NCBI GenBank assembly: GCA_021442155.1
Contig: CM038221.1
Coordinates: 78,756,494 to 78,820,493, forward strand
Origin: Cymbidium sinense
Taxonomy: Eukaryota > Streptophyta > Magnoliopsida > Asparagales > Orchidaceae
Direction: 5' to 3'
DNA length: 64,000 nucleotides
This document shows positions 1 through 12,666 of this stretch, piece by piece. How positions within the stretch are numbered: the first letter of the stretch is position 1; each line of letters opens with the position of its first letter. The translations under genes and the position numbers were made by a program. Under the pieces are notes generated by a model. It saw nothing but the letters and a program-made list of their open reading frames with translations. It was not told the DNA's origin and did not search any database.

Positions 1-2406
1 TTATAAATTAAATCTCATACTTAGCAAATCATAACTGTAAAACCTAATTAGGACATACCGTACAAGCTTTAACACATGCACATTAGACTAAGTCACCATT
101 TCTAGCTTTATGTTAGGGCAGTGCATGGTTTGATGAATATTTAGTTTTATGATGTATTATTTTAGATTGGATGTTAGGGTGAATATGTGTACTCTATTTG
201 TTAGGCCGACATTAGCCTAATCATGTTTTATGCGGGGGGTCGTGCTTAAGAGGCCTGTAATAAAATAAATAAATGCTTTTTGTTGTGCAGGTTGTTTAGC
301 CCCTAAGCATAACCCAGGTTAGGACAGGTGGACTTGGTTACCTAAGTGTGGGGTGCTAAGTCAAAATTATTCATATAACTGCTTGGGTTTTATGGTGTGT
401 TTAGCTAATATTATTTTACAAGTGTAGCTAGATTTACTTTCCTTCTTTTTAATATAATTTTTACATTAGGATTAAGATAAGTGTTATGGGAGATTAGGAT
501 GAACATTAGTTATAAGATCAAGTCTTATACACCATGTGATGTCTTTGGAGTAAACAACATCCCAATCAAGCCAAAAGAAAGAAAGAAATTGAGCAAATCA
601 AAAATGAGGAAATGAAAGATGAAGAGTAAAGAATGGAGGATGAAAAATGAAGACCCCCATAATACTTATTATTTTATAATTGTAATTATTATACTGAGAT
701 GTATAAGGGTAGAGCTCATCTATCCACATTTCTTTTCGTTAATACGTACTGACAGATCGCCTCTTATTCTTTTGCGATAGCTTTATATAATTATTTGATG
801 TTCTGCTTAGCTTGTGCATTAGAAATAACATGTATTTTCATAGTTTCTTTATGATTGGTGACTGTTGTATGGCCTGGATTTGATTAGGCTCTAAAAATGT
901 AAAATAAATTTTTTACCCCACTAACAACTCATAACTAAAATTTTAAAATAACTCATAACCTTACATAAAAGCCTTGGAATTAAATCAAGATAATAAAAAA
1001 TATTTAGCAACTCCTTAGCTAGATGATTGTATGTTCAATATCATGCATGTCATATTCTTACACTCTTGTTAAGAGAGGGCTTCCATCTATGCTAGAGTAT
1101 AAAGGCTTAACTTGTAAGAGCCTTTGATGGAAAGATACTTCTTTCTCTTTTAGATTTGGCCCATAATCAATTTTTCATACATTTAGGCATACAAAATCCT
1201 ATAGCCTGTATCAAAATAAAAAGTCTAAAAATCAAATAAAACTTGAAAAATTTCGCATTAGATTTAAGTCATTATTCATGCCCTTCATAATCTAGTCTCT
1301 TCGGGAGTAGGTTCAAGGACTTAGTTTCTCTTCTAAATAAATAATAGCTTAACTATCTTACAAAGCATATGACTTGACTACATGAATTTAAAGAGTAGGA
1401 GGAGTTAGCTGGCTGTCATTTCATGCGATAATAAGTTCAGTAGTCGGGTGGTTTACTCTCTCTTATGGAGGTAAACCATATATCCACTTTCGCCTTAGAT
1501 TTATGTCATATTTTTTTCCTCGCCAAAGCTTCCTAGATTTAAAATTTGATGTTGTCGTTTCCCTTTGCGGGCTACAAGCATAAATCCTTACCTCTTAGGC
1601 ATTTCCACAATCTTGTGTTGTAGAATTATAAGTCCTAGATTTTTAATAAAATTTCAACTCAAATAAAAGAATCTTCTCAAATTCAAATACATAAAGCCCA
1701 ACTATAGATAGATTGGAGTGCTCACTAGGTTTCCTAGTATCATGAGCACTCCCTACTCATCTCTTTTGGTTTTGATAATATCTCTCTCCTTTTGACATAA
1801 TCTTGTGTTGTGGAATTATAAGTCCTAGATTTCTAATAAAATTTCAACTCAAATAAAAGAATCTTCTCAAATTCAAATACATAAGCCCAACTATAGGATA
1901 GATTGGAGTGCTCACTAGGTTTCCTAGTATCATGAGCACTCCCTACTCATCTCTTTTAGTTTTGATAATAACTCTCCCCTTTTGATCTCTCCCACTTGAT
2001 TTTCTACAATATAACCAATTTATTGATAGTCCTATCTTTGAATTCTTTGAAGACAATAATCACCCGCTTTAATCGAGAGTATTCTTAAGGGATTCATTTT
2101 CCTTAAGATGTAATTAATTATGGATGCTTGCCTCCATAGGGAACTTAATGAACCAGATTCAAGTAAACCCTGCTTTACTTTTTTATGTAAAGCAGAGGAG
2201 AAATCTTTGGTATATTTGAAGACCCATCATCCCTTGAGTCCTTCTTAGGTGATTAGGTCCATTGTAGGGTAGTGGCTTCTATTTCTCGAGATAGTAAACT
2301 ATTCTTTAATGTCATACCTGATCACCTTAATAAGTGCATCCTCAGATTTGCATGGTGTCCCCTCATATATACACATAAAATGCATAATTTAAAAATAAAC
2401 ACCACA
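1..2406 (+). repeat. LTR A, 3' portion of a 5' LTR
   Basis: Positions 1-2406 align along their length with 10.46-12.67 kb (plus) and with the reverse complements of 21.7-23.9, 30.65-32.9 and 52.6-53.8 kb. The LTR ends in CACCACA at 2400-2406. The next bases lead into a primer binding site, which marks this as a 5' LTR. The 5' part of the LTR lies outside the window. No coding sequence is supported here; the 60-residue ORF at 2272-2454 crosses the LTR edge and is not conserved. Confidence 0.85.
1609..1988 (+). repeat. Tandem duplication of about 190 bp inside LTR A
   Basis: The block starting TCTTGTGTTGTAG at 1611 is repeated with few changes from 1801 (TCTTGTGTTGTGG), so the period is 190 bp. 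The LTRs at 12.0-12.2 kb and 22.1-22.4 kb have the block only once. It is therefore a local duplication private to this copy. Confidence 0.85.
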
Positions 2407-2414
2407 GATTTTTC

Positions 2415-2432
2415 TAGCAACTTCATTGGGGA
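2415..2432 (+). other. Primer binding site of element A (tRNA-Arg-like, degenerate)
   Basis: Eight bases after the LTR end, TAGCAACTTCATTGGGGA matches the site at the same place in element E-C (TAGCGACTTCGCTGGGA on the minus strand). The shared ancestor was probably TGGCGACTTCGCTGGGGA, which would pair with a tRNA 3' CCA end. From memory, Tat/Ogre elements use a tRNA-Arg-type site of this kind. The expected TGG reads TAG in both copies, a change expected from methylated CAG/CTG deamination. Confidence 0.6.
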
Positions 2433-2439
2433 TGGTTCC

Positions 2440-4545
2440 TCTCTCCATCTATAGTAGACGATTATTATCTCAAAGCATTGATAGTGGACTTGCATTTCAT
2501 GTGAGCTTGAGACTATCTTGTCTACCATTGGCACTTAGCTTATTTCATTCTTAAGCAAAGTCAGCCAACATCCTTTAGGTTTTAGGATCTCACTCTATGT
2601 AGGTCTTGAAACCCCTATTGGGTTCCCCAATAAGTGAGAACAAAATTTATCAACGAAAGGAGAGATAATAAAAATTTAGAACCACCTCACCACTAGCTTG
2701 GTGGGGCAAGGTTCATCATAAAATTTTTAAAAAAATAATTTCTATCACAAAATGACACTTTCCAAAAGCACCTTTCAAGAAACTAACAAAATCACAAAAT
2801 CAAAACCCCTCCATTTAATGATCCCTATGATTGCTACATAGAGGTTCTTTACAAAAGAACATTCTTGAAAAATAATCATGCCCATTCAACATACTCAAAA
2901 TTATTGAATGAGGAATCCATTTTTCAAATAAATTTAAACTTCATCTAACAAACTTCACATATGTTGGAGTTGAAGCTTCCCTCTTTGCAAGATCAAATCA
3001 TGCCATGTTTGATTCCCACTTAACATATCTAAACTTGTTAAGTGATAATCTCTATTTGAATCAAACATAAAATTTGACCTTCACTTAACATATTCAATTT
3101 GTTAAGTGGGGGTCTCATTTTCAAAACATAAATTGGACTTTCATTTAATAATTTCAATTTGTTAAGTGGGGGTCTCATTTCCAAAACATAAAATTTGACT
3201 TTCACTTAACAATTTCAATTTGCTAAGTGAGGGTCTCATTTTCAAAACATAAATTGGACTTTCACTTAACAATTTCAATTTGTTAAGTGGGGTCTCATTT
3301 CCAAAACATAAAATTTGACTTTCACTTAACAATTTCAATTTGTTAAGTGAGGGTCTTAATTTCAAAACATAAATTTGACCTTCACTTAACATATTCAATT
3401 TGTTAAGTGGGGGTCTCATTTCTGAAACATAAAATTTGACTTTCACTTAATAATTTCAATTTGTTAAGTGAGGGTCATATTTTCAAAACATAAATTTGAC
3501 TTTCACTTAACAATTTCAATTTAATAAAGTGGGGGTCTCATTTTTAAAATATAAAATTGAGTTTCACTTAACAATTTCAATTTGTTAAGTGGGGGTCTCA
3601 TTTCCAAAACATAAAATTTGACTTTCTCTTAACATATTCAATTTGTTAAGTGAGGGTCTCATTTTCAAAAAAATATACATTTAGGCTTTCGATTAACATA
3701 TCCAATATTGCTAAGTAAGAGTCTCATTTTCAAAGCATATATTTGGTTCTACTTAACATATCAAATTTGTTAAGTAAGAATCATATAATCATGCCATATT
3801 GGATTCCCACTTAACATACCAAATTTGTTAAGTGAGAATCCCATTCTCAAGTCATATCATACTTTGATTTCCACTTAACACACCAAATTTTTAAGTGGGA
3901 GTCCCATTGTCAAAAATATATCGAATACATTTAGGCTTTCACTTAACAAACTAAATTTGTTAAGAGATTGTCTCTTTTCAACACACATTTGATCACTATT
4001 TTAACATACCAAATTTGTTAAATAAGGATCCAATTTTTTATATCAACCACACTTGAGCTTTCACTTAACATACCAAATTTGTTAAGTGAGAATCTCATTT
4101 TCAAAGAAAAATAGATATATCTCAAACACATTTAGGACTTTCACTTAACATACCAATTTTGTTAAGTGGGACTCCCATCTTCAAAGAAAAGCAAATCTAC
4201 CTCACAATCACATTTGGCTTTCACTTAACATACAAAATTTGTTAAGTGGAAGTCTCATCTTCAAACATAAATCAAACACATGTGGCCTCTACTTAACAAA
4301 CCAAATTTGTTAAGTAAGAAGCCCCATTTTCAAATCAAAATATCACATAACTAAATAGCAAATATATTTTGAGCAAATACAATCACAACTCTTTCTTAGC
4401 ATACCCAAATTGCTAAGTATAGGTTCTTTCAAACTATCCATCAAACAAGAAACATAAAATGCAAACAATCTCCAAAAAAGAAAAGAAATCTCTCCTCAAA
4501 TTTTTGAAACCTACCTAAATTTCTTGAGTATAGGTTCTAAAATCA
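2440..4545 (+). repeat. Leader of element A: tandem array of hairpin-forming units of about 55-65 bp
   Basis: About twenty units follow one pattern: CACTTAACA, loop TACCAAATT, TGTTAAGTG, then a short GGGTCTCATTTTCAAAACATA-like linker. A clean example is 4062-4088 (9-bp perfect stem, 9-nt loop). Some units have other stems with matching changes, such as CTTAGCA/TGCTAAG at 4395-4417. The first and last units are more divergent: CCTATG/CATAGAGG near 2825, and CCTA/TAGG near 4508-4533. The 94-residue minus-strand ORF at 3162-3446 is only the repeat read through. The array lies between the primer site and ORF1, as in element E-C. Confidence 0.85.
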
Positions 4546-4554
4546 AAAATCAAA

Positions 4555-5226
4555 TGGAAAAAGACTCTCCTTCTAACACTGAGTATCCTTCCTTGAAGTG
4601 GAAGGCGGTCGAGGCTCTACATCCCCCAGCCCTACCAGCTTGTTCCCATAAACGCCTATAAGACCTCCTCGTCCTCTAAGGGGAAGGTTATCCTATCTTT
4701 GGAGATAGTCGCCCTACCTTTGAGGCAGGATCTAGCTCTCACATTGCCTTACTCAGTCGGATGTATCACTGCACACAGCGATGCAATAGGAGTTGCAAGA
4801 TCAAGCGGCACCACGAGCATGCCGCTTGAGAGGTAGATGTCACATCCCACATTACAGAGGAGGGTTCTCCCAGTGACGTTTCTCCCATTTCTAATTAGCA
4901 ACCAATTCCACCCCCTATTGGCATCCGATGGAGAAGAAGACTACTAGAGGATAGTTGCATTGCCTCCACCTCCGACATACCATGAGGTTTCTGGCTACAT
5001 GAAGTCCTATGCTCTACAGATAGATATTTGGTAAGGGTACAGACGTCGTGAGTGGCACATTATTTAACTTGAGATTGATCATCCCCAAGAGTGTTACCAG
5101 GCACATTCTCAATGATAGAGCATCAGAGGCCGCGAGTAATAGCTCAGTCAGGGAGCAGGGAGTGATGGAGGTTTCAGCAAATGGCCTCAACTCTAGTTGA
5201 TTTCACATCAGCCACTGTGCTCGATA
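4555..5226 (+). pseudogene. ORF1 remnant upstream of gag in element A, cut off by element B
   Basis: The first ATG after the hairpin array is at about 4552. The stretch 4910-5120 aligns in the sense direction with the minus strand at 48.40-48.19 kb: ATCCGATGGAGAAGAAG here matches ATCTGATGGAGAGGAAG there, and both go on to a Pro-rich motif and then a CATCCC(C/T)AA-like stretch. Several in-frame stops make it non-functional. Tat/Ogre elements are known for an extra ORF of unknown role between the 5' LTR and gag, so I call it ORF1 by position. It has no recognisable catalytic motif. The sequence ends at 5226 where LTR B begins, so the 3' part is missing. Confidence 0.6.
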
Positions 5227-6039
5227 GGTCGACCTCATTTTAAATGAGCTCTCAACCCTTCCATCTTAGGCATAGGACTTCTCTTAGACACTGAGAGTTT
5301 TCTAAGTCTTAAGACACTTCTAGTGATTAGTTGAAGACTTAACCTAACCCTAGAGACTTAGAAGAGCTAGCCATAGGAATAAGTTATGCCTTAGGGGTGT
5401 TAGAAAAATTTGTCTACCCTATAGCTTGAACCAAATCCTCACTTCCTTCCTTCAAGTCAAATTTCAAAAATTCAGATCAAACTCCAAATCAAATCAACTT
5501 CAAACTCCAATCAATTCTAACTTGATGGATTTTCTCAAATCATGAATCAATTCTAAATGATTGAAACCCATGATTGAATTCCAAATTCCAAAAATCTTCC
5601 CTAAGCCCTTTGATTTCATCTCATGGACTTAGCCAAATCAAATTCAAATCAAGCCAAACCCTTAATTATTCCTCATGATTCAATCAATCCTTCAATCATG
5701 AATCAAAATATAAACGTAAACTTCAATCATCAAACCAAAAAATCAATTCAAAATTCAAATCCAAATTCAACCAAAATTCAACCTAAGCCTTTCTAGTAAA
5801 ATTCTTGTACTTAGCCAAATCAAATTCAAATCAAGCCAAACCCTTGATTTTTCTTCATGATTGAATCAATTCTTCAATAATGAATCAAAATATAAACACA
5901 AACTTTAATCATCAAACCAAAACTAAATCCAAAAATTAAACCCAAGTCAAACTCATGTTCACCCTTTGAACTTGAAATTGTCAAGTGAATCAAAACTCAT
6001 TTGACTCCAAATCACTTGTAAATAGATTTATATTTCAAT

Positions 6040-6950
6040 CGTCCATATGTGAATTCAATCAAACTTGATTCAAGCCTTGATTAAGCCAATTGACCCACTT
6101 AGGCTCATTTGACCCAAAGTGATCTAAAGTATCCCTTATGAGCCAAATTCTAATCCTACCCAAATTGGATTGAACTAAGCCCACCTAAGCCTCACATTGT
6201 GAGCAACGATCATCATGAGATGATCAATCACTCAAATTGGGTTAAACTAAGTCAAACTAAGGGTCGACCAAGTCAACACTTAGCCAAAATGAAACATAAA
6301 CTATCCAAAATCCACCATAAGCCAAATTGATTGAAACCATTGATCAAAACACATTCATGATCAATGTTTGAACCTCACCAAGTCATCATTTGAGCCTAAC
6401 CAAGCCCAATTGGCCACTTGACCCAACTTGACCCAACTTAACCTAAAAAGTCAAAATATGTCAAAACTTGATCTAAGACAAATTGATTGAAACCATTGGG
6501 TCAAGTTCATCCCAAATCACTTATTGAACTTGACCAAAGCCTCAATTGGCCAACTAGACCCAATCTAACCCAATTGACCATGAACTCAACTTGACCTAAA
6601 AGGTCAAATTGAGCCAAAATCAAATTAAACCAAAATTGATTGGAAATAAAGATACCAATACATTTCAAATTACCAATGAAGCCTAAACCAACCCATGACC
6701 TAACCCAAATAGGTCAAATGGGTCAAATTGGTCAACTTGACCCATTTGACCTAAATGAAATCAAATGAACCAAATCCAAATAGAAATAAAATTAAACCAA
6801 ACTAATGATGTCAAAACATTTCAAATGTTCATATGAACTTGATTCAACCCTTGGTTTGACCCAATTTGACCAATTTGTCAACTTGACCCAAGTTGTCCCA
6901 TTTTGTCCTAAATGGGTCAACATGAGCCAAATCATATCAAACCAATTCCA
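6040..6950 (+). promoter_or_regulatory. W-box-like TTGACC/GGTCAA array in LTR B
   Basis: TTGACC, TGACCC and their complement GGTCAA occur every few tens of bases, often as inverted pairs (for example around 6715-6750 and 6855-6920). TTGAC(C/T) is the core bound by plant WRKY factors. The same dense array is in LTR C (27.4-28.3 kb), D (36.4-37.3 kb), E (55.8-56.7 kb) and F (60.3-61.6 kb). A regulatory role is inferred from motif density only. Confidence 0.4.
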
Positions 6951-8099
6951 AATTCATTGAAACTTAGCCCAACCCATTTTTCAATCATACCAAACATACT
7001 CAAACTAAAATCCAAGCCAAATGACCATTTTACCCCTAGGTCAAAGGGTAATTCTTGGCCAAATTCACTTAGAATTTTATCAAATCCTCTTCATGGCCAC
7101 TTGACACCCTCTTAGTGGACTCCATGGATACTAGTAAGAGTGGTGCACTTGACCCTGGGTTGATAAAACAACCCAATGGCCAAACTGACCACCCACTTGG
7201 AAATGACCACATGAGAATCATTCCTCCACCTTATTTTGCACATGGGAACCTCTCCACTACCTTTCTCTTCCAAAATCAAACCATGTGCAAGCTAAAATGA
7301 CCTAACAAACCCATTACATCCAATCAATTGATTCAAAATGGAACGATAGCTTGTGGTCATCCGATCCACCTAGGGGGAGATATACTCCCCCTAATTTCAT
7401 TTCAATTTAACTTATTCACACTCGATTGACTGAGAGAGACCTAGCTAGCACTCTAAGCTTCCTCAGATAATTCCCAAGCATTTCCTATTCTCCATTTTTT
7501 GGATTCCTTTAAAGCAAAAATAGGGGAGGCTAAGGAAAATTCTAACTTAGCCAATACCAAATTCCAATCCAATTCCTCCTTCAAGCATCCTTAGAAGGCC
7601 TAATCAAACTCATCCAAAGCTTCTTCCAAGTTTCAAAGGCAAGGGAGGTGGGAATTAGACTAAGGTCGCAAGCATTTGAAGAGGAGCTTGGTCCATAAGA
7701 AGATCCACTCAACCTCAAGCCTTCAAATCTTCACAGAGCTTCGTCTCCACTAGACGAAGCTACCTCGACAGTTGGGAGTGCCGGTGATAGCCTCCGATGA
7801 GGTATTCTTTCAAAATGAGCTTAGGTTTAGGAGTTCTTGGTCCTTTGTGAAAGAAATTTTCACCCCATGCAAAATTGACCATTAGATCTTCTTATGCTTC
7901 CTCTTAGATGGTGTGGGTAAAATTTGAGCTCAATCGAGCTCATCAAGCCCTAAGGAATGGACGAATTCCCTCTCCCGCAGGTGAGCTCAGTGACGGATCA
8001 TGGACCGTACATCCTCACATTTTGGATGGATGATCATGATCAAGCTGCATAGGATACATGGATTTATCCCTTAAAACTCATGGGTTTAATCATGACTCG

Positions 8100-8235
8100 A
8101 TCTCGATCGACGTGGAGAAAGCGCGTTACCACACTAACGCAAAGAATTGAATGTGACTACTTAAATAGTGAATGCCAGCACGCCACATGGATAGCCCACT
8201 CCGCTTCAGCAGTCCACGTGGCGCTGACGGGATTA
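8100..8235 (+). promoter_or_regulatory. GC-richer block with G-box-like palindrome in LTR B
   Basis: This short CpG-bearing block lies in AT-rich LTR sequence. It holds CCACATGG near 8183 and CCACGTGG at 8214-8221, the second being a perfect G-box core. The same block in LTR C (about 26.06-26.18 kb) and LTR E (about 54.51-54.62 kb) keeps paired CACATG-type motifs about 40 bp apart, as expected if CpG in CACGTG decayed. It could be part of the LTR promoter or enhancer; no TATA box or start site was established. Confidence 0.35.
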
Positions 8236-11200
8236 ACTATTTAATTAAGTTTTAATCATGAAATCTTCAAATATTCATAACTAAATGTAGAAAAATCAAA
8301 CAAATACAAAATAAAATGCATTATGAAGATATTTTAAAGAGGAATGATCTAAAATTAAGTTTGATGATTTTAAAACAATGAATTTTATCCAATTAGGGTT
8401 TTATTTGTAATGTAATTATATTAATTACTCCCTAATTATTCCACTGATTATTTCCAAACTTCCTAGGGTTGATTAATGGGATGACCTCTACCTCCCATGA
8501 TTTTCTTGGAATTTATTAATGGTTTAATTAGAATAATTGTTTGATCTATTCCTAATCACTCTCTTAATCAATTAAATGATTAATTAACCTATTAAACAAT
8601 AATAAATTATTTAATTAAGTTTTCTTATTATCTTAGAACAGTGAATGGACTTAGGGAATGAGATTAGGAATTCTTTCCCAAATCTTTTCCCCTAAATTTA
8701 TTTCATTTGGATAAAAATCTAATTAAAGGAAAAATTAATAAAATAGTTTAATCACTTAATTAAATGGCTTAATTAATCAAACTTTTTCAAAATAAAAACA
8801 TTCTAGAACTTAACTAATTAATCTTTGGTAGGTTCTTAGGTGTTCAATAACCTGAGTAGCTTAAGGAAATCAAAGTCCAACCTACATGTGTGAGAAAGAT
8901 TATGAAAGTACTTAAACTAAACCCTTTAGATTAATTAATCATAATTGAGAGCCAAATGCATTAGGCCCCTTTCTTTCTTAGGTATATTGCTGATTTAAAT
9001 TCCTTGTGATTTTATGTCATACTTTGGCTCATAATTAGTTGGTTAAAAAAAAGTGAAAAGGTGTAAGGGGTAATTAATGAACTTAATCAACACCTTAACC
9101 TAAGAAAAATATAAAATTAATCTAATGGTTCTAAAATTAAACTAAAATAACACACACATTTGGGAAATGGGTTAGGACCAGCAAAGCTCTTTACTTTTCC
9201 TAAATCAAATCAAACTTAAATAAAATTAAAAAAACTCTTTTAAAATAAATTTGATTCACTTTAAATGATCCTATTTCATGAGATGGTCTTTAGTAATTAA
9301 TCAGGGTGAATGAATTTACATGCTTTCATCACTTCTTTTCTTTCCTAACATGCTAAATGTGAATGTCATATGGAAATCATACATTCATGCCTTTTAAAAA
9401 TCAAATTAAAAAATAAAATGTTTCCTTTATGTCAAATTGCATGTTTTGGCTAAAGTAAGAATATGAATGGCTATTATCACTATTAAATCTAAAATTATTT
9501 TCAAAACTTATGAATTAAACATTATAATTGAAAGGTATTCTATGTACAACTACTTATGAGCTTGCATATGAATAATATAAAAATGTGTTATGTGATTATC
9601 CCTCTCTTTCTTAACATAGAATTGTATAGGATTTGCAAAGTGTAGTCCATTTGAAAAGGACATAACACTTGCTTAAATTCATTCCTATACACTTCTATGG
9701 CATGACTTAAGAAGGAATTCCACATCACACATATAAACTAAATAATCAAACCAAAAATCAAACAAACATAAACTTGTTTACATGATTCTCTTTCTATGCA
9801 TTTCTTTTTGTACATGCACAAGTATTTAAGTAAAGTGGTATATTAGTCTGAACAACCCCGGGGTTGTGAGACTTTAAGCATCCCCAAGTAGGTCTTCTAC
9901 CTTGCACTCCTGGTGCTAACAATGGTGTCATACTCACTTATATTTTTTATACTTGCAAATGTGCATATGAAAAATGGATAAAAGAATCCCTCTTTTCTAC
10001 TTAACAAAATCATGCATACATGAAACATTCCCAATTTTCTTAACAAGCTCTCTTAGCATTCATCATTAAGGTGTGCTAAACACTTTCATTTGGATGTATA
10101 GATATGCTTAAGATTCATCCATATGCATGTTACACATGTTGGGAAAGAAATGAAGTGTTGTGTGCTTTGTGATAATATTTCACTTTACTTAATCTTAAAA
10201 TTTCTTTCTTTTTGAATAGGTTTATTTAGGGAAAATCTAAACTTAGGATTAATTAAAACACATAATAAAACATTCACTAAACATAAATCAAACATGATTG
10301 TACATTAAAAATTACTTAAGGTAAGCAGGAAAGAGAAGTTCTCTTCTCTTTTTCTCTCTTTACAACTTAGTAATTAATTGTAGGATTCTTTCAAACCAAA
10401 TAAAAATATAAAATAAAATCAACCAAAGCAACTAAATCACTTAAATAAAACAACCCCTCTAAGTTGAACATTTTCATACTTAGAAAATTTTAAACTTAAA
10501 GCCTAGCTAAGCATACCACGCAAACCTTAAATAGCACACACGTTAGGCTAAGTCACCACTTCTAGCTTTAGGTTAGGGTGGTGCATGGTTTGATGTTTGC
10601 ATTTATTTTTTGATGTATTATTTTAGTCTAGATATTAGGGTGGTGCATATTCATAGACTGAATGGCAGGGCGATTTTAGTCTAACCATTATCTTTTGTTG
10701 TGCAGGTGCTTATACCCCTAAGCATAATCCAAAAATAGGCCAAGTGGACTTGGTTACCCATGGTGGGGGTGCTAAGTCCAATTTATATATATACATGCTT
10801 GAGATTATATGGTTTGTTTGGCTAATCTCTATTTTACAGGTTTTAATTATATTTCTTTTTTCTCATTTTCATGTAATTTTGCAATTAGGATTTTAGAAGA
10901 ATTATTATGGAGTATTAGGATGAATATAGGTTATAAGACTATGTCTTGTGTACCAAGTGAAGCCTTTGGAGTAACCACATTCGAACCAACCAAAATAAGA
11001 AAGAAGAAAATAAGAAAAAAAGAAAGAAGAAAGAAGAAATGAAGAATAAAGAATGAAGACTCATAACAATGAATTCCTTCTTGATTGTAATTTATTCATT
11101 TGTAATCTGGGTTGTATAAGGGTAGAGCTCAGCTACCTAATTTATTTTTGGGTTTGTGTGGTGGAGCCCGACCATAAATGGCTTCTTATTCTTTTGCACT

Positions 11201-12666
11201 AGATTTATAAATTATTTATTATTTGTCTAGCTTGTGCATTAAGATGTCATCTTTTCCTAGTTTCTTCTTTACTTTGATGAATGGCCTGGATGATTATTCG
11301 GCTCTTAAGAAAATAAATTTTCTATCCAATTAATCAATTTAGACTAAAAATAAATAACTCATAACCTCACCTAAAACTTTGGTTATAAACAAGATAAAAG
11401 AATTAGCAACCCCTTAGCTGGATGATGTATTTTCTTTTTCACATCATGCATAAAAAGCACATTATTTCACTCTTGATCTGGAGGGCTTCCACCTTTGTCA
11501 GAGAACTAAGCATGACCTTTGAGAGCCATGGTAGAAACACACCTTCTTTCTTACTGATTTTGGTCAATAATATAATTTTTCTTGCATTAGGCATATGAAT
11601 TCTAAAGCCTGTGTCAAATTGATTGTCCAAAATGAAAATAAAATATAACAAAAATTTGCATTAGATTTAAGTCATTAATCATTCCCTACATGATCTAGTC
11701 TCTTAGGGAGTGTGTTTAAGGACTTAGTCTCTTTCTAAATAAACATCAGCTTAGCCATCTTGCAAAACAAATGACTTGCCTACATATATTTAAAATCATA
11801 GGAGGAGTTAGTTGGGGGCAACCCCCAAGCAGTTCTAAGTCCAAATAGTTGGGTGATTTATCCTCTCTTGTGGAGCTAAACCAAATATCCATTTTTCATC
11901 TTAAATTTAGATCATGCTTTTGGCCCTCGCCAAAGCTCCCTAGATTTGGGTTCTGAGGTTGTTTCTCCCCTTTGCGGGCTATAAGCATAAATCCTCACCT
12001 CTTAGGCATTTCCATGATCTTATATCATGGAATTTTAAGCCCTAACTTTCTAATAAAAATTCAACTCAAATAAATAAAGCAATTCAATTTTGAAAATATA
12101 AAGCCCAACCATAGGATAGTCTGGGATGCTTACTTGGCTTTCTAGTATCCTAAGCATCCCCTACTCTTGATCGATAAGAACTCCCTCCTCTTGATCGATC
12201 TCGCTTGATTTTCTAAAAATAAATTAATCGATTGATAGTCCAACCTTCGAAATCATTAGAGACAATGATCATTTATCTTAATCAAGAGTATTCCTAAGAA
12301 ATCTTGTTCCTTAGGATGTAATTTAATATGGGGTTTGCCCCTGTAGGGAACTTAATAAACCTGGCTTAAAATAAATCCTACTTTAATTTTCCATATAAAG
12401 TAGGGGAAGAATCTCTAGTATATTCTAAAGACCCATGATCCATAAGAGTCCCTATTCTGGTGATTAGGTTCATTATAGGGTGGTGATTTCTATCTTTTAT
12501 GATAGTACATGTTTCCTTAATGCCATACCCTATCACCCTAATAAGAACATCTACGGATCTATGTGGTGTCCCAATAAAGTGTTATATATATTTTTGTTTT
12601 CATTTATCCTCTTTTCGAAAGGGATGGATAAAGGCAGAAATATATACATATAAAATTTTCACCATA

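Larger units (their letters stand above)
1..5226 (+). mobile_element. Element A: truncated Tat/Ogre-like LTR retrotransposon (5' LTR end, leader, ORF1 start)
   Basis: This is the outermost copy in the nest. It holds, in order, the 3' part of a 5' LTR (1-2406), a primer binding site (2415-2432), a hairpin-rich leader (about 2440-4540) and a decayed upstream ORF (about 4555-5226). Every part has a homologue in the same order on the minus strand at 57.5-48.2 kb. Element B's LTR begins at 5227, so A is cut there within ORF1; its gag-pol and 3' LTR, if they survive, lie beyond the right edge of the window. The LTR start lies left of position 1. Confidence 0.82.
5227..12666 (+). repeat. LTR B, 5' LTR of element B (7.4 kb)
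   Basis: The start is set by homology to the TGTTGACCTCA terminus of the other LTRs; here it is mutated to GGTCGACCTCA. The end is CACCATA at 12660-12666, shared with solo LTR D. Order inside: ORF-free TCAAAT-rich stretch (5.4-6.0 kb), TTGACC/GGTCAA array (6.0-6.95 kb), a small GC-richer block with a CCACGTGG palindrome (about 8.1-8.23 kb), a very AT-rich part (8.25-10.5 kb), and a conserved 3' part (10.5-12.67 kb). The short ORFs at 6912-7300, 10809-11042 and 11439-11651 are not conserved between copies and I do not regard them as genes. Confidence 0.87.

Noticed and set aside
3162..3446. 94-residue minus-strand ORF with L-N-K-L repeats
   Set aside because: It is the hairpin array of element A read on the wrong strand; unit lengths change and no copy in E-C has the frame.
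4610..4690. Apparent antisense match of element A to E-C at 48.25-48.31 kb (CCTATAAGACCTCCTC)
   Set aside because: The flanking 4.9-5.1 kb matches E-C in the sense direction over a longer stretch; the short antisense match is probably chance or a small inverted piece.
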